Assembly: GCF_001909055.1 (NCBI RefSeq)
Contig: NZ_LVWI01000037.1
Location: 248,001-312,000 of the forward strand
Reading direction: 5' to 3'
DNA from: Paenibacillus helianthi
Lineage (GTDB): Bacteria > Bacillota > Bacilli > Paenibacillales > Paenibacillaceae
DNA: 64,000 nucleotides
In this document: positions 63,201 to 64,000 of the stretch, piece by piece
Layout: every line of letters begins with the position of its first letter
How positions within the stretch are numbered: position 1 is the first letter of the stretch
The notes under the pieces: model-generated
Database searches by the model: none
Told to the model about the DNA's origin: nothing
Seen by the model: the letters and a program-made list of their open reading frames with translations, nothing else
Translations under genes and position numbers: made by a program

Positions 63201-64000
63201 CTATTCTGTCATACCTGGACCGAACCTTGGGATACGCTGCATGAGTGGTACACTACCTCCATTGAGGCGAGTCTGCGCACAGGAGATTTACTCTATCTGG
63301 CGCATTCCTGCTACTATGTGAACCTCTGGAATCCCGGGATGGATATTCCCACGAATCTGCAGGAGAGCTTAAGAATGATTGCCATGATCGAGAACACGAA
63401 ATACAAGGAGTCCTTAGCCACCGCACAGTTGTCCCGGCAATACCTGCTGAATCTATCGGGCGAGCTGCAGGACCGCTTATCCTTTGACAGTGCAGACTTC
63501 AGTGAAGCGGCCTATCTGGAGGAGCTGGAGGCAGCCAAATATTACTCCGGGATCGCAATCTACTATATTTATAAAATGAAACTGCTGTTTACCTATGAGA
63601 ACTACACCGAGTCTCTGACCTATATCGACAAAGCTTACCCGATCATCGACACGCTTGCCGGATCAGCTTTTATGGAAGAGTTCGCCCTCTATACGTTCTT
63701 GAATTTGGCCTATGCCTATAAAGATTTGGGCACTAAGCGGAAAAGGCAAGCCAAAGCCAGAATGCGCAAGGAGTACCGCCGGGTGCTCAAATGGGCCAAA
63801 CATGCGCCCGAAACCTTCCGGCAGCATGAGGTGCTGATGAAGGCTGAATGGGCCAGAATGGCAGGACGTGACGATGAAGCTGGACAGTATTATGATATGG
63901 CGATCGAGGCCAGCGATCAGGGAGGGTTTGTACGGTACAAGGCACTCAGTAATGAGCTGGCTGCCCGCTTTTATTATCATAAGGACTTCAAGGAGTTCGC
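60219..64000 (+). CDS. Giant Ser/Thr kinase-AAA ATPase-TPR signalling protein (3' end outside window)
   Basis: The frame is open from ATG 60219 (GGTGGAG upstream) to the right edge, 1260 codons so far. Residues 1-265: a protein kinase with ATP Lys in SVILKVLKPEY, catalytic loop VIHKDIKPSNI (HKD rather than HRD, near 128), DFD in IIDFDLAV in place of DFG (near 149) and LYISPEQTGRMNR as the APE-region. Residues ~290-640: AAA_16-type ATPase with YGRDQELGRL, P-loop GEAGVGKT (~325) and Walker B LVLFLDDVQWAD. From ~700 on: helical TPR-like repeats. In full-length relatives a GAF domain and a histidine kinase follow (trifunctional kinases of cyanobacteria, myxobacteria and Paenibacillus-like bacteria). 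Input signal and target are unknown. Confidence 0.9.
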   Translation, partial: MVVFDRYEVLETISDQYIKSVYRSIDSVTGESVILKVLKPEYAGTEAVMRFKQEYKLLKELSENTSGVIKPYRLEEQNNSYIMVLEDIHGRSLKRIMAEDQPEPEVLIQLAVRIVDILGAIHERNVIHKDIKPSNIIWNRDQNIVQIIDFDLAVKLSREKRDFQNNGVLEGSLLYISPEQTGRMNRNVDYRSDYYSLGIVLYEMMTGKKPYDAGEMLEQIYSIIAKEAVPPYKATGGRVSSSLSAVIMKLMEKSSEDRYRSAYGIKADLKKCLAGQENFVVGAEDRLNIFRIPQRLYGRDQELGRLVDSFRRSVKGSTQLMLVTGEAGVGKTALVHELHKYISQEKGLFAEGKFDQYNQNIPYSAIIQAFRRLISQLMDSPDENHKAYLKEALAKALDGNGNLIAGLIPELDTWIGIQPEMESLNPAEETNRFYLTFAKFIEGITHNEKPLVLFLDDVQWADYSSLQLIEKLLLGHQLQKVLIVCSYRQNEIYEGHPLISTISAIEVSREVGSIILNSLTEAQVGSLVSDTLFTTPSRVQELTEVIYKRTKGNVFFIKEILKDLYRNGYLYFDESEGLWAWQTQRIVSLPVNESVVDFLMLKQQELPQNVRRILMLSAAVGNVFDFGILALIADEPLEVVAHAIATAVEKEFILPEDYRYARMSSFLSAPEEEALQNLDIRFKFAHDRIQQSFYQMLDEEERAALHLAIGRLLLERLSHGEIEGIIVDIAAHLNKGLDRLSGKAEVDKVIRINLRAARKAKAAFGYDSAFRLLEANIGLMGETSWEEDGTRAAEIYQLYAECGYLTHQVEAADSACGVLIRHTRDRLALAQIYEMQANHYMYLGMMKESIASGRLGLSTLGVHIPARVGMASVLKELVKIKTALRGKTVDHIFEAEEMKDPEMKLVMRLLINFIPPAFISGETSLFGLVVLKKVGLTLKHGNAPESALAFIGYAMLLSGFGDSKGAFDYGRLGIRINDKFNDLQWKGAAYVLYTLFCHTWTEPWDTLHEWYTTSIEASLRTGDLLYLAHSCYYVNLWNPGMDIPTNLQESLRMIAMIENTKYKESLATAQLSRQYLLNLSGELQDRLSFDSADFSEAAYLEELEAAKYYSGIAIYYIYKMKLLFTYENYTESLTYIDKAYPIIDTLAGSAFMEEFALYTFLNLAYAYKDLGTKRKRQAKARMRKEYRRVLKWAKHAPETFRQHEVLMKAEWARMAGRDDEAGQYYDMAIEASDQGGFVRYKALSNELAARFYYHKDFKEF

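Noticed and set aside
1..64000. tRNA, rRNA, CRISPR array, insertion sequence, prophage or integron
   Set aside because: No transposase, integrase, cas gene, terminal repeats with target duplication or RNA gene signature was seen on either strand.

Overview
The window is a continuous stretch of chromosome from a Gram-positive, low-to-mid GC endospore-forming type bacterium, most likely Paenibacillus or a close relative. Reasons: the ParC, L25/Ctc, UPF0210 + ACT pair and YhbE/YhbF-like bactofilins are of Bacillota type; strong AGGAGG ribosome binding sites precede many GTG and TTG starts; and there is an LplB/LplC/solute-binding-protein + YesM/YesN cluster of a kind that is very abundant in Paenibacillus. 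No rRNA, tRNA, CRISPR, phage or insertion sequence was seen. Genus assignment is inference.

Layout. 1-1590: 3' end of parC. 1.8-11.4 kb: small regulators and enzymes (MarR, rRNA-type methyltransferase + RluA pseudouridine synthase on the minus strand, AraC, glyoxalase-fold protein, a Fur-box-controlled flavodoxin with an unknown partner gene, HxlR, SDR reductase, two GNAT acetyltransferases, a winged-helix regulator). 11.5-17.3 kb: a complete five-gene oligopeptide-type ABC importer behind a near-consensus sigma-A promoter. 17.3-21.3 kb: L25/Ctc, two tandem bactofilin-like proteins and a DHA2-type MFS exporter. 22.2-33.1 kb: a lactonase + FAH-family hydrolase pair followed by a carbohydrate ABC importer, a YesM/YesN two-component pair and a second solute-binding lipoprotein. 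33.3-35.4 kb: divergent MarR regulator and MFS exporter with two matching palindromic operators between them. 35.8-37.3 kb: an ECF41/SigJ-type sigma factor with its usual carboxymuconolactone decarboxylase partner, preceded by a promoter of ECF41 type.

37.4-39.1 kb: UPF0210/ACT pair. 39.4-44.7 kb: a signalling operon (Hpt-REC-GGDEF-REC protein, stand-alone receiver, very large hybrid histidine kinase). 44.8-51.4 kb: aldo/keto reductase, signal peptidase II, CysJ-CysI sulfite reductase, methionine aminopeptidase. 51.6-55.7 kb: a partner-switching module (PAS-PAS-PP2C phosphatase, RsbW-like kinase, methyl-accepting chemotaxis protein, STAS antagonist) with a chemoreceptor embedded in the operon. 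55.8-58.8 kb: CBS protein, PhnB-like protein, AlkZ-type winged-helix protein and UPF0303 protein. 59.0-64.0 kb: an unknown multi-pass membrane protein and the first ~1260 codons of a giant Ser/Thr kinase-AAA ATPase-TPR signalling protein that runs off the right edge.

The most notable non-coding structure is a dispersed ~100-bp repeat with two hairpins (copies at 1818, 33762 and an internally deleted copy at 50485, plus a degenerate one at 45823) and a ~108-bp long palindrome at 35584. Identity percentages are hand alignments; domain calls are from motif reading, without database searches.
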